DNA of 64,000 nt, taken from the NCBI GenBank assembly GCA_022702545.1, contig JAHRBC010000001.1, positions 1,612,001-1,676,000 on the forward strand, in the 5' to 3' direction. How positions within the stretch are numbered: position 1 is the stretch's first letter; each line of letters begins with the position of its first letter. The notes under the pieces are model-generated. The model saw only the letters and a list, made by a program, of their open reading frames with translations. It ran no database searches and was not told where the DNA came from. This document shows positions 23,386-33,501 of this stretch, in pieces. Origin of the DNA: Phycomyces nitens (lineage: Eukaryota; Mucoromycota; Mucoromycetes; Mucorales; Phycomycetaceae). A program made the position numbers and the translations under genes.

Positions 23386-24394
23386 ATGGCTGGCCAGAAC
23401 CCTATTATCCATTGTCTTGAACGATTATTTTTAGCCGATGACACTCTACTATTAGAAAAGGCTGAACACTTTCAAGGCTTATGCTCAACCCGAGTACCCA
23501 GCAAAGTATTTGAAAAGGGCCCTAATTGCAAGCCTGTGATCAGCATCCATCTTGCCAATGAAAAGTGAGACATTCCAACAATCTCCTTGGCAAGTGTTAA
23601 TGACTTTGAAAGTCTAGGAAGACATGATTGGGATAGTAAACTTGCAGCCGAACTTGCAGGCTGTAAACCAGCCGTGTATGATACAGCTGTGAGTCTGACA
23701 CGAAAACATCTTGGAATCGTGCCTGTTGTTTCCTTTGAATCCTTGACTGTGGCATTGGGATGCACAACGATGATCAAACAAGTAGAGAGTCTGTGGACCA
23801 GCTTTCAAGAGATATATCTAGGAAACCTCAGTGCAGCCAAGCGACTGAGTGCCAAAGACGAATTGTCGCAGCCTGTGTGGAAGGGTGCGGTTGTGTATGC
23901 GTGTGCAAAGGCACTTGGGGTATGTTACATCAGCCACTGTGGGACAATAACAATAACATAGATTGCTCTAGGAAAGTGTCACCAAGGCCCCTCTTCAATC
24001 CTTGTGCTCATGTAGTCTTCCTGAACTGACAAAGTGCATAAAGGTCGTTACTGACATATCAAAGAAGCCAATTGGAGAGCTCAAGGCCCAATCGACAAAG
24101 GCATCTCGAGTACCACGCAGCACTGGCAAAAGAAGGGTCGGGGAAGACGATGATGTGGTGGAAGACACGGCAGTAAAGAAAGTAAAAGTATCCGGGGTAA
24201 AAAAACCCGCTGGCCGTCCCAAGAAAACAGATACCAAGGTTGCTGCGGGCACCAAAGAGTACAAGCCAACCTCGGGAATTGTCTCGATGATCAACAGACA
24301 AGACTATCGACAGACACGTCGTTACAGGGACTATGTTCAATGGAAGAATCTGCTGATTGAAAGGCTATCAAACTCTATGACTTGTGTGCAATAA
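23386..24394 (+). CDS. ORC6: Origin recognition complex subunit 6
   Basis: Three exons. Exon 1 starts MAGQNPIIHCLERLFLADD. An intron of about 47 nt after HLANE (with a TTAATGAC branch-like site) leads to LGRHDWDSKLAAELAGCKPA; a second intron follows ACAKALG and leads to ESVTKAPLQSLCSC. The two TFIIB/cyclin-like folds fit metazoan-type Orc6: (L)EKAEHFQGLCSTRVPSKVFE ... KPVISIHLA ... AVYDTAVSLTRKHLGI ... LWTSFQEIYL ... PVWKGAVVYACAKALG. The C-terminal part has an AT-hook-like KKPAGRPKK and a terminal helix (IVSMINRQDYRQTRRYRDY), where Orc6 contacts Orc3 in animals. ORC6 helps load MCM2-7 at origins. It ends 33 bp from the convergent neighbour. Confidence 0.85.
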
Positions 24395-24427
24395 TTGTTT
24401 TATTAAATACTTTTGGGTCCATTTAGA

Positions 24428-25194
24428 TCAGTAACGAGTAGCATTTATAAGCATTTCCAGCTTATCTGTGTAATTTCCATAAGCCTTTGTCAGATTGTCC
24501 ATGATCTCTGTTAATTCGGCCTGTGTTTTGTGTCAGCAAAAAAGAAAAAAAAAGGTTCGAGATCCATTATCGACCTACCTCTTCAAAAGGCTTGTTTCTT
24601 GCCAATTCGAGTGCTTTGTGGATCTCAATGTCTTGGGCAACCAATTGAATGGCGTGCGATAGAGCAGGCCAGAGATCATGCATACTAGCCATCTTACTAA
24701 GACAAGGCAATTGACCATAATGCAACTTACTATCCATGGTCTCGCATACGAGAATAGTCTTCAAGCAAGGTAATCACCTTTTGCAATCGGGTTGCCCTGA
24801 GATCTAGTGGGTGTTAAAGGTTGCAGTAAACAATGGGTGGCTTACAGGCAGAATTTAGGGCCGAGGTCTTTGCCTTTTGATAAAATACGATCTTTTGGTC
24901 GAGATCTCTGGCCAGCTGAAATGATTGTTACTAGATTCCAAAATGAGGCCGACTCACCTCAATTCTCTCGTTCTGAAGGTGACATAGCTCTAAAATAGAA
25001 GAGGTTATGGTGGTTTGAGGGCTGGCAGGTGTAGTGATGTTGAGCTCTTGAGCCTTGTTGAGGATAGAGGCAAGCATTAAGGAAAGGAAATAAATAATTG
25101 GATCTCCGAAAGGGGGTTTCTCTTTTTTGTTGAGGATGACCTTCATGTGGCAAGCTTGATTTTTTTTTGTTGCTCCCAAGATGTTGTGTGACAT
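24428..25194 (-). CDS. Unrecognised small helical protein
   Basis: Probable five-exon gene of about 200 residues. The exons that can be followed read: ASILNKAQELNITTPAS and ILELCHLQNERIE (to about 24957); LARDLDQKIVFYQKAKTSALN; RATRLQKVITLLEDYSRMRD; MASMHDLWPALSHAIQLVA ... ALELARNKPFEE; AELTEIMDNLTKAYGNYTDK ending INATRY. Splice sites keep the frame. It is entirely helical with coiled-coil character and no signal or membrane segment, and I do not recognise the family. The start (25194, MSHNILGATKKNQ) is uncertain because the first 45 residues might contain an intron; ATGs at 25146 and 25085 are alternatives. It is convergent with ORC6 and divergent from the bHLH gene. Confidence 0.5.
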
Positions 25195-25357
25195 GGTGCT
25201 GGATGCCCAGAACAGCCTTGGGGGTAAAAAAACGTGCGTCATAGGTAGATGGACCGCATCTTATTTGGCGAGTAAATGGCGGTTGTGGAGATATGGGCAG
25301 TCTGTGATGTGCGTATATGTGTATGTGGCTGGAAAAGGAAGTAAGAAAAATAACGGC

Positions 25358-25386
25358 AGGTCAGCTGGTTCAACTGAGTATATAAC
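25358..25386 (+). promoter_or_regulatory. E-box (CAGCTG) and TATA-like box upstream of the bHLH gene
   Basis: CAGCTG at 25362-25367 and TATATAACC at 25379-25387 lie about 65 and 50 bp before the bHLH ATG, in the 237-bp divergent region. The E-box is consistent with self-regulation, but CAGCTG is not the preferred CACGTG of this bHLH class. Confidence 0.35.
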
Positions 25387-25431
25387 CGCCATTGCCATGG
25401 AGACAGGATCTCTTTCTCTCACAACTTTCTC

Positions 25432-26589
25432 ATGTATTCACCAACACAACAAGACTTCAACCTTGAAGCTGATCACTTTGTTCATCCTGGACTGGGTACC
25501 CCACACACCACTGTAGGTGCTATGCCAGTGGTCCGCAACAACCGAGTCTTCAACTCTTCTGCCACAGCCCCATATCAAATGCACCAAAGACACAATAGCT
25601 TCGGTGCTGTCTCTATCGCAATGAGCCCTCCACATGCTGCAGCAGCAGCAGCAGCCGCAGCAGCAGCCGGCAGAGGAATATCTTTTGCAGACCCTAATGC
25701 CCAGCACTGGTTCAGCACCAGTCTGGACTCCACAGGGTCATCTTTTGGCCAGTCGCCTATCTTTGGTGGCCGCGACCTTATAGTGTCTCCCTCGACCTCA
25801 ACAGGCCACATCGAAGGCTACGTAGGCCCAGAAGACGATGAACACCAGCAAAGAAAGTAAGTTTAAAGCCTTTTTTTTTCTCTTGTTAATTTCTGCTCCC
25901 ACAAACTTACCCACGGATATTAATAGCCTCCAAGAAATATTCGAGAAGCGCAGACGGCGAAGAGAGTCTCACAACGCGGTCGAACGTAGAAGACGCGACA
26001 ATATCAACGAGCGGATCCAAGGTAACATTTGATAGAATGGGGATCATGGGAACAGGCGCACTGACCAAGTCTTGCAGAGCTATCCACTCTTCTTCCTGAA
26101 CATCTCCTAGAGTCAGCTCCAACGAGCTCCAATGTCATGTCTACGGTTAACTCACAATCTAGCGCAAATGGAAAGGCAATAAACAAGGGCACGATTCTCA
26201 AGCTGTCTGTTGATCATATAAAGGATCTTCGTGATGAGGTTTCCATGTACAAATCTCGGATCCAGGAACTCGAACAGCTAATCGAGGCTGCTAAACATGG
26301 TGATTTCAGTCAGGATCCTCATCCTCAGTCTGGTCTTCAGAAACAAGCTTCGGGACAAGGTGGCTTTGGAGACAGCCAAGATTTCTACAACCAGGCACGG
26401 AGGAACACCCAAGTCAAGGAAGAGGTAAACTCGGATGGATTTGGACAGCAGGGCGGCCAGAATCCTCAACCAGTCCGGCTAGTGGACTCAAACATGCGTT
26501 CGCGCCATGAACGTATGGGATCCTTACAATTCCAGCAAAAGTTTGGCAACATGAATATTGGAAACCCCAAAGACATTAACCATTTATGA
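25432..26589 (+). CDS. bHLH transcription factor, class B (USF/MITF-like)
   Basis: Three exons (introns about 25859-25930 and 26022-26078). The N-terminal 140 residues are low-complexity and contain a run of 12 alanines encoded by a GCAGCAGCC repeat (25638-25670). The basic region is KRRRRRESHNAVERRRRDNI, with the H-x3-E-x3-R spacing that contacts CACGTG. Helix 1 (NERIQ) is completed across the second intron by ELSTLLPEHLLE. A 25-residue loop follows, then helix 2 KGTILKLSVDHIKDLRDEV, running into a short heptad zipper (YKSRIQELEQLI). The C-terminal 100 residues are Q/G-rich. Fungal relatives regulate diverse processes, so no target is assigned. The stop TGA is at 26587-26589. Confidence 0.9.
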
Positions 26590-27428
26590 GCTCTTATATA
26601 ATCTATCCACATACACACATACACACATATATATTATCGCTATATAATTATCTACACCTATCCCTATTACACCCCATTCTTGTCCTTACAATTCCCTCTC
26701 TCTCTTTTTTATATTACACATAATTTTTATATCCTCTTTACTTCTTCTAATACGTCTCGCAATGTTTAGTTTGTATCAATTTGTACTGTAGATTTTTGTA
26801 TAAAAATAGCTTCAAAGATTTGCAATTCTTGTGTATTCTTGGATATACTTAACATTTTATTGTACGATGGAGTACCTTTTTTTATTATTATTACTATTAC
26901 TATTATTATTAAAATAGAAGAACACCATCTGCCTTTATGACATCTTTTTGGATATATGAAAACAATTGTACAACGTTGCTCATCTTCAGTTGGTGATGAT
27001 CAACCTTGATATATTGGGAAGCCAGAGCACAAACACAATGACCAAAATGCAATTGAAGTTGGTATATTTATCAAGTATATTTGGTGTGGGTTGGGCTCAA
27101 TTGATTATAATAAACAATTGCTTTGCCTGGCTTGGCTTCAAGAATCAAACACAGGAATCATGAGCCACAAAAGCATCGAGACATTGCTAATAATAAATAC
27201 CATGGTCATTGCAATCTCTGGCTCCTCTTTTTCATAATGCCGTGTATTCCATCATGAGATCTACTCGGTTTGGACCTTGTTCTCAAGAGGGCATTGTAAA
27301 CAAATCTGCCCTGAAATACGATTACTTTCTAATGACCCCATGTTGATATTGTAATCCATAAATATCCATGGCTCATACGGTCCAAGCATAGATCTTCGTA
27401 CAAGCATATGACTAACCGGAGAAAATAA

Positions 27429-27475
<47 letters not shown>

Positions 27476-27967
27476 GTTGCTGATTAATATATAAAAAGAC
27501 TCTTGTAACAAAAAAAAAGGCCTTGTTAGGATCAATTTAAGCCTTATGTTGGCAAATATTTGGTATATTTAGCACAGTTCCTTATATGCATTGGAATGGG
27601 CCATAAAACAGATTTCTATTTTTATTAATGATCATTAATACAATACTTGTAGTTGGAAAAAGAGAGAGAGAGAGGATTATTTACCTATACTATTGTGGAT
27701 ACAATTCAATTCATCGTAATGTTTAATATCCAAGCAATGGCTAATATGTATATATATTGCTAATAAAGATTCTATTTGTGCTAAAAGAAATTAACTGTAC
27801 TGGTGATTTCACTGTACAGGGAAAATTCAGGATGTACTGGCATACAAGAGTGATAAATAAGTATCTATTTATATGTAAAAAGGAACAGGATCTCTGGTTC
27901 TTTGGAATTCATAGATGCCTCGACTACAATAGGTTTTGTGAGTAGTGTATAAATAAGTATCAGTAGC
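26590..27967. other. Intergenic with simple repeats
   Basis: 3' flanks of the bHLH and WD40 genes. It contains CA/TA-rich sequence near 26608-26640, an ATT-rich run near 26885-26912 and a long (TA)n tract. No supported gene. Confidence 0.4.
27430..27473. repeat. (TA)n microsatellite
   Basis: About 22 uninterrupted TA dinucleotides in AT-rich intergenic DNA. Such tracts are prone to length change. Confidence 0.9.
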
Positions 27968-29802
27968 TTACCCAATGTTCTCCTCATCTGAATTTGCAAC
28001 AAACAGAGATTGTCCATCTGGGGTCAATGCTAGTCAAAACATGGTTAACATCAAAGTAATACAAGGCTTGTTTACTCACAGACACCAGCTATAGACCCAA
28101 ATAGGTTGATGACCTGACTACTACGATAATCGTCGTTTGCATCATAGACATGGATATAATCAATATGCTCTATAAAACATATCAGCAGACTTGTGGCAGA
28201 ATACAAAACATTCTTACCAGATGCTACCAGATATTTTCCATCATTAGAGTATTGTAGTGACCTTATGGCTCCAACCTTTCCACTTAAAAGATGGAGTGAT
28301 CTTGACGTATTTCGAATATCGTATACTCTATCCAGATGCATAAGTATAAACTCATCGTTTAAAAAAAGACATCTAACCTAGTTGTCTTGTCTTGATTTCC
28401 TGTAGCAAATGTCCTGCCATCTGGACTCCAGCAACATGAGAATGAAAAGTCATGGTGTTCATCAATCGAAAAGATCTCTAGTTTCAAGGGTCAGTATACT
28501 TGCAAACAGATTCCCATGGTTAATATACCAGATCCATTATTTATATCTGCCACCACAGTCTTTGTAGAATCACCCACTGCACAGAGCATCCCTTTATCTG
28601 GAGATGTGGCAGTGTGCTATAGATCCCAATGTTGAAGAATATAAGCATTAGATAGCTAATTCCATACAAAACCAATCATTCTTACATTGACAGGAAATGA
28701 GAATTGTATTATTTGCTCTGTTTCCATGGTTTCAAGATCAATGAAATGTGTAGTTTCATCGTTTCCTGATATAAGAGCCGTTAATCCTAAGACACAAACC
28801 AAGTGTTAATATCAGCTCGATTCATAAATCAAACAAAAAAACTTACCACCTCTGTTCAGATCAATGATATCAAGGTGATTTGTGGTTCCATTTGGATTTT
28901 GAGTTGGGGTCCCAAAATACGACATATTGTCGTTTGAATCTAGCCTTCGACATGCATACTCTCCCCTTGCTCCACCAACAAGCAGTATATCGTGCGAGCA
29001 TATCATACTTATTACTTTCATTGGAAAACTTGTCACCAATCTGCTACGAGACCTTTGAGGCGACCAGTGCCGTACAGAATCATCGTCTTTCCTGATATTA
29101 AAAAACAATTCTTCTAATCGGCACATATCCATTCTCATTCCTTACATAGATAGTATACATCGTTTTTACTAGTGGCCCACAATAGACTGCGCAATTGAAA
29201 GTGACCAACACTGCAACGTTCACCCAGTCTTCCATGCTTGAAAGTAAAGAAGTTTTCTTCTTTTATCATCTCCTTTGGTTCCTGTAGAAATGCATTAATC
29301 ATAAAGTATAAAGTGCTCATAGACCTGCCTCCATAATTCGACCAACTAGGGGAGGTACTATACTCTGGTAGTTTGAAAAGGTGCGTAATCTGTGTTTATT
29401 AAATATAAAAAGATGGGCATCAATGATTCTTGAGATCATGTAATCGTCTTATACCTCCCCATCTCAAAGGTTTCTCTATCGAGTCCAAAGGCTTTCCAGT
29501 TCATGGCTTGCTAAAAGACCCACAAAGAATAGATCCCCAACTGCGTAAATAGATTGCAAGGTATCTTTAGATCTGAATGAATTATAGACTGTACCATGTC
29601 CATGCCATCAAGGACCATTTCCTCTGTTACAACATCAACCTATTAATAGATTAAACTGATTACAGGTTTCTCTTTAAACAAAAGGGTGAAAAAAGTAGGG
29701 ATTCGGTCTAGAAATAGTCAAGAGTACCTCATTATAGTGAACATCAAAATCGGATTCAAATCTATCCATTGAATTATAACCCAACACAGCTATGTTTGAC
29801 AT
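27968..29802 (-). CDS. WD40-repeat protein (S. pombe C2A9.03-like family)
   Basis: Intron-dense gene with about a dozen small exons. It starts MSNIAVLGYNSMDRFESD and ends DGQSLFVANSDEENIG (stop TAA at 27970-27968). After an acidic leader comes QAMNWKAFGLDRETFEMGR and LRTFSNYQSIVPP, resembling the pre-propeller signature of uncharacterised fungal and plant WD40 proteins related to SPBC2A9.03. WD blades are visible as SVGHFQLRSLLWATSKNDVY, TSFPMKVISMICSHDILLVG, FSFSCCWSPDGRTFATGNQD, and GKVGAIRSLQYSNDGKYLVA followed by HVYDAN. The function of the family is not established. Exon borders are predicted only; the coverage of blades suggests a complete seven-bladed propeller. Confidence 0.75.
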
Positions 29803-30993
29803 TCATATGAGCTTAATATTCCTTTTTTCTATTTTTTTTACAGTTCCGCACAAAATAACTGCATTTTGCAGTGATTGATAAAAACAGTCTGCTAATATTC
29901 TCAACCATTGAATAAAACAAAAACAAAAAACAGGGCATTGAAGAACAAAGTGTTCAATTCTTGTTTAATAGATCATTCCAAGAAAAAGTGTTGGCCAGAG
30001 GTCAAGATCCAAAAGACCCCCTAGCATTTGCAGAAAATCAAGTTTATAGAGGTATCAAATTATCAAAAGAAAATATGTTCAAGAGTACATGGCAATATAC
30101 ACCAGTGATATTTTGTACAAATTGTATCCTTGTAATGAATTGGGTCCATGTATAGATTTGCATGGTCTTGAACTTTGTTTATTGGCTTTATAGCACATAT
30201 TTTTATTTTATTCATTTGCACAATAGACACAGATATGAAAACATAGAGTCAATAGGATGCCTTTATTAATACAGTGTTTCTGCTTGATATTGAGACGATG
30301 TTAGGTTTTTTTTTGGACAAGCAAAAAAAAAGGATAGTTTTGAGACTGAAGAAGATGTTTGTGCAGACTTTAAGCTGTAAAAATCTAAATCCCAAGAATG
30401 AAAACCATGTTCGTTACGGCGATGTAGTGAAAATAAAAGCATTAATTGCTTCTGCACAATGCTTGAGGGCGACTGTGGCCGCTGATTATGTTGCTTAAAA
30501 TCTTGTAGATGTTTTTCAAAGAATTGGCAAGAAAGAGCGCTATTCAACCCAATGTAGGCTTCTGTGAGGGACATTTCAGTACAAAATCATTATGCTCTTC
30601 TAATAAAACAAAACGTGAATATATATACACGATGATTATAATCCAAGTAATTTATGAACCTCCACTTCAACAAAGGCACAGGACATAACGAAAACAAGCG
30701 TGGAAGTATTGGTCTTTTCTCTTTTTTGTTTTCCCTGTGCATCTTGTTGGTGTATTCGTTCTTTCTTTCTCATCATTACATGGCCCTATTGAATTTTCAT
30801 ACACTGAGTCTATACAATCCCCTTTTCAATATTTCTGTATTTCTATTGGATTTCAGCTGTAAAGCAAGCGCATGAACAATGGATATTATTATAAGACAGA
30901 AGAAGAAAAAAGAATAGTAAATGTGCAAGTGTCATGTAAGTGAGTAGGGTGAGGAAAATTTGTGCAAAGAGATGATGAGAATAGCAATGTAAA
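29803..30993. other. Intergenic with an unassigned coding-like fragment
   Basis: Plus-strand 29940-30155 reads as an open stretch after an AAACAG acceptor-like site (SVQFLFNRSFQEKVLARGQD ... NQVYRGIKLSKENMFKS) and ends at a TAG. It has no upstream ATG exon before the WD40 gene. It looks like coding sequence but the family is unknown. A minus ORF at 30266-30574 is also unassigned. The rest is AT-rich. Confidence 0.3.
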
Positions 30994-32356
30994 TCAAATG
31001 GGGCTGTCTTGGAGTATTTTGGCAGCATTCCAGCGAACAACCTCTTCATAAATTGCCCAAGAGATGGCGGAATTAAGAGGTTTACGGATCAAACGGACAC
31101 TGATGCCATCAAAGAACCCGACCAGGCCTTCTTCCTAAATATATATATACATGGTTTTAATATATAGATCCTCGGGTATAAATCAACTTGCCTTGAACAC
31201 TTTACGGGCAGCTTGAATTAGATTCTTGTAAAGGGCAGGTTTGAGTTGCATTCGAGTCTTTAGCATGTCGAATGGCTGTGTTGTACATGTTGCAGCCATG
31301 CCGGCTACAACACCAGAGCCTAGATTGATGGCCATATTGGGGACTTCAATGTTCTTTGACTTTGCAAAGGCTGTTTGATAGACGAGTAAAGTTGGTTCCA
31401 TGTGTTCCGAGAGCAATAATGTATATCTATTGAATATATCTACCTCTGCTCCATGCCTTGCTTTGTTCGTAAAAGAATAGGTAGATACCAGCAAATGGGG
31501 CGTCTCTTATAAAAGTAGCTCCATAGCCAGCAAATAACCCTATAAAACTTCCTGGTAAGACTCTCGATATTCTCTACTCCTTTTGTTTCTGGTTACCTCT
31601 GAAACCATCATTCTTGATAATTGACCCAAAGGCATCCGATATATTTTTATAGTTATAAAAGTTGCTCTAAACAATGGTTTGAGTAATTCGCTCTGGAAAT
31701 TGGAAATTGGAAATTGGAAATGATGATAATGATGATGATAAGATATTACCTCGTAACGAACTTTTACTACAGTTATTGGCATCATAATGTACCCAACTGC
31801 TCCGCGTGCTGTTGCGCCAGACACCAGATTCTCCCATTGTTTCTGGTTTGTACCATTCAATTGGTTAGGGTGGACATGCTTTTGCCACGACGAACGTTTC
31901 TCGAGTATTTCTCGGATCTCAGACAGGGCCAAGAAGTAGAGTGCTGAGCCCGGGACATTTCTTGATGGTATATGGTTCAATTTGTGCTTAGCGTTTAGGC
32001 CCCTTTGTGCCATACCAAGGGTTACCTGATGATGGTCGGAATCGTACCGCGCCAAAGACCGCCAAAACCATTGGAAGAGACGATATCTCGTACTGTGGAG
32101 TAAATCGTACTACAGGATCCAAAAATTAGCCTTGAAGAAGGGGTTTAGGAATTTATGTGCCGTGCCTATTTTGGGGAGCGACCAAGAGGCCCTTCTTCTT
32201 GGCCTCTCTGAGGAATGCAAGGTGATCTTGTCGTTGCTGCTGCAATCGCGTCTTGATAAGATCTAGAGGCTGGAGCATAACACATGCAGTCATTCCTGAC
32301 AGAGCACCGCCAATGACATGCACAGAGGGATTCCTGGATTCTTTTGTTGTTGGCAT
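30994..32356 (-). CDS. HEM25: Mitochondrial glycine carrier, SLC25A38/Hem25
   Basis: Mitochondrial carrier family protein with three repeats and all three signature motifs: [14 protein letters not shown] (repeat 1), [10 protein letters not shown] (repeat 2) and [13 protein letters not shown] (repeat 3). The N-terminus is [21 protein letters not shown]. It ends [20 protein letters not shown] ... [13 protein letters not shown] (stop TGA at 30996-30994). The [14 protein letters not shown] end and the [15 protein letters not shown] segment match SLC25A38/Hem25, which imports glycine for the first step of heme synthesis. At least five introns; one (about 31690-31750) holds a small tandem repeat of GGAAATT units and ATG/ATGATA triplets. 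It is transcribed in tandem with the HAD gene, 131 bp apart. Confidence 0.88.
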
Positions 32357-32487
32357 TGTAAGGAAAAGAAAGAACGATCGAGTTTACATTAATGTTTTTT
32401 TTGACTCATTTGAACCGATATGTTCAGAACTCCGCGAACAGGGCATTTGGATTGATAATGTTTAATGTGATGGTACGTCTTATTTAT

Positions 32488-33269
32488 TTACAACGTCTTT
32501 TTTATGGTAATCTCGAGAGAATCATCAGGAAGTACCTGGATATCAACATCTGTCAGAAACTCAACAATGTATGTTGCTCCAGCCTCTCTTAATTCTTCTA
32601 CAGAATGAGTTGTCGCACAGGCTATACATTTCATTCCTCCTGTAATGGCTGCCTTGACACCCGAAGGTGCGTCTTCAAAAACTACACACTCCTTGGGATC
32701 TGCTCCAAGATCCTTTGCAGCAGCCAGATAGCCTTCAGGAAAGGGTTTGCCTTTAGCGACCTAAATATTGATTAGTGATAATAATAATAATAATCAGGGT
32801 CAAGGCATATTTACCTTGTCTCCAGTATACATAACGTCCGGTATCACCATATGACATTGGATGAGGCGGGATTCGGCCATAAATTGAGTTCCACCTGTGT
32901 AGATACCATAGCGACCAACGGGAATCTTTCTCAGCAAGTCTTCTACACCAGGCAAAATACTAACACCCTCTGTTTCCATGGCCAGCTTTCGTTCGTAATA
33001 TTCTACCATTTCAGGTGTAGCTTCCTCAGGCACCCAGGCCTGAAGTGTCTCAATTGTGCGGCGTCCATGCGACATGGCCAAGATCTTGCAATGTATTTAG
33101 ATTTAGATTTAGATTTGGTTGGTTCTTGCCAAACAATATATACCTTTTCACCATCCAGGTTGTGCTTGGCAGCAAAGTCCATCCAATGTTTGACGACAAG
33201 TGGAGTGGTGTCGATTAGAGTGCCATCGAGATCAAAAACGATCGCCTTGGTAGTCAATTGGTGGGCCAT
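32488..33269 (-). CDS. HAD-superfamily phosphatase, Gpp/DOG-like (sugar or glycerol phosphate)
   Basis: Three exons. HAD motif I is FDLDGTLIDTTP (nucleophile Asp and acid/base Asp). The C1 cap contains HWMDFAAKHNLDG and AMSHGRRTIETLQ. Motif II is YGIYTGGTQ, motif III K in KGKPFPEGY, motif IV FEDAPSGVKAA. The GRRTIET cap motif and KPxPEGY are typical of fungal glycerol-1-phosphatases (Gpp1/2) and 2-deoxyglucose-6-phosphatases (Dog1/2). The substrate cannot be told from sequence alone. It ends DVDIQVLPDDSLEITIKKTL. Its neighbour on the other side is FOX2 (232 bp away, same strand). Confidence 0.88.
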
Positions 33270-33501
33270 TGAAGAAAAAATAGTGGGAGGTTGGAAAGAA
33301 AGGGTAATAAGGATAGGACCCCTTTCTTTTTAATTAACAAAACCCTTTTTCCCGCCTCTTCATTCCGCGGAACACGCTTACGTTTAGTTTAGCAATTTTA
33401 TATTTTTGGGTTTTCAGGCGGGAAAACATTAACAGCAATGCGCCTTTTGTGTTTTATTTAAAAGAGGTAGGATGAATAGGATATAAAAGGGGAAACTGAA
33501 T

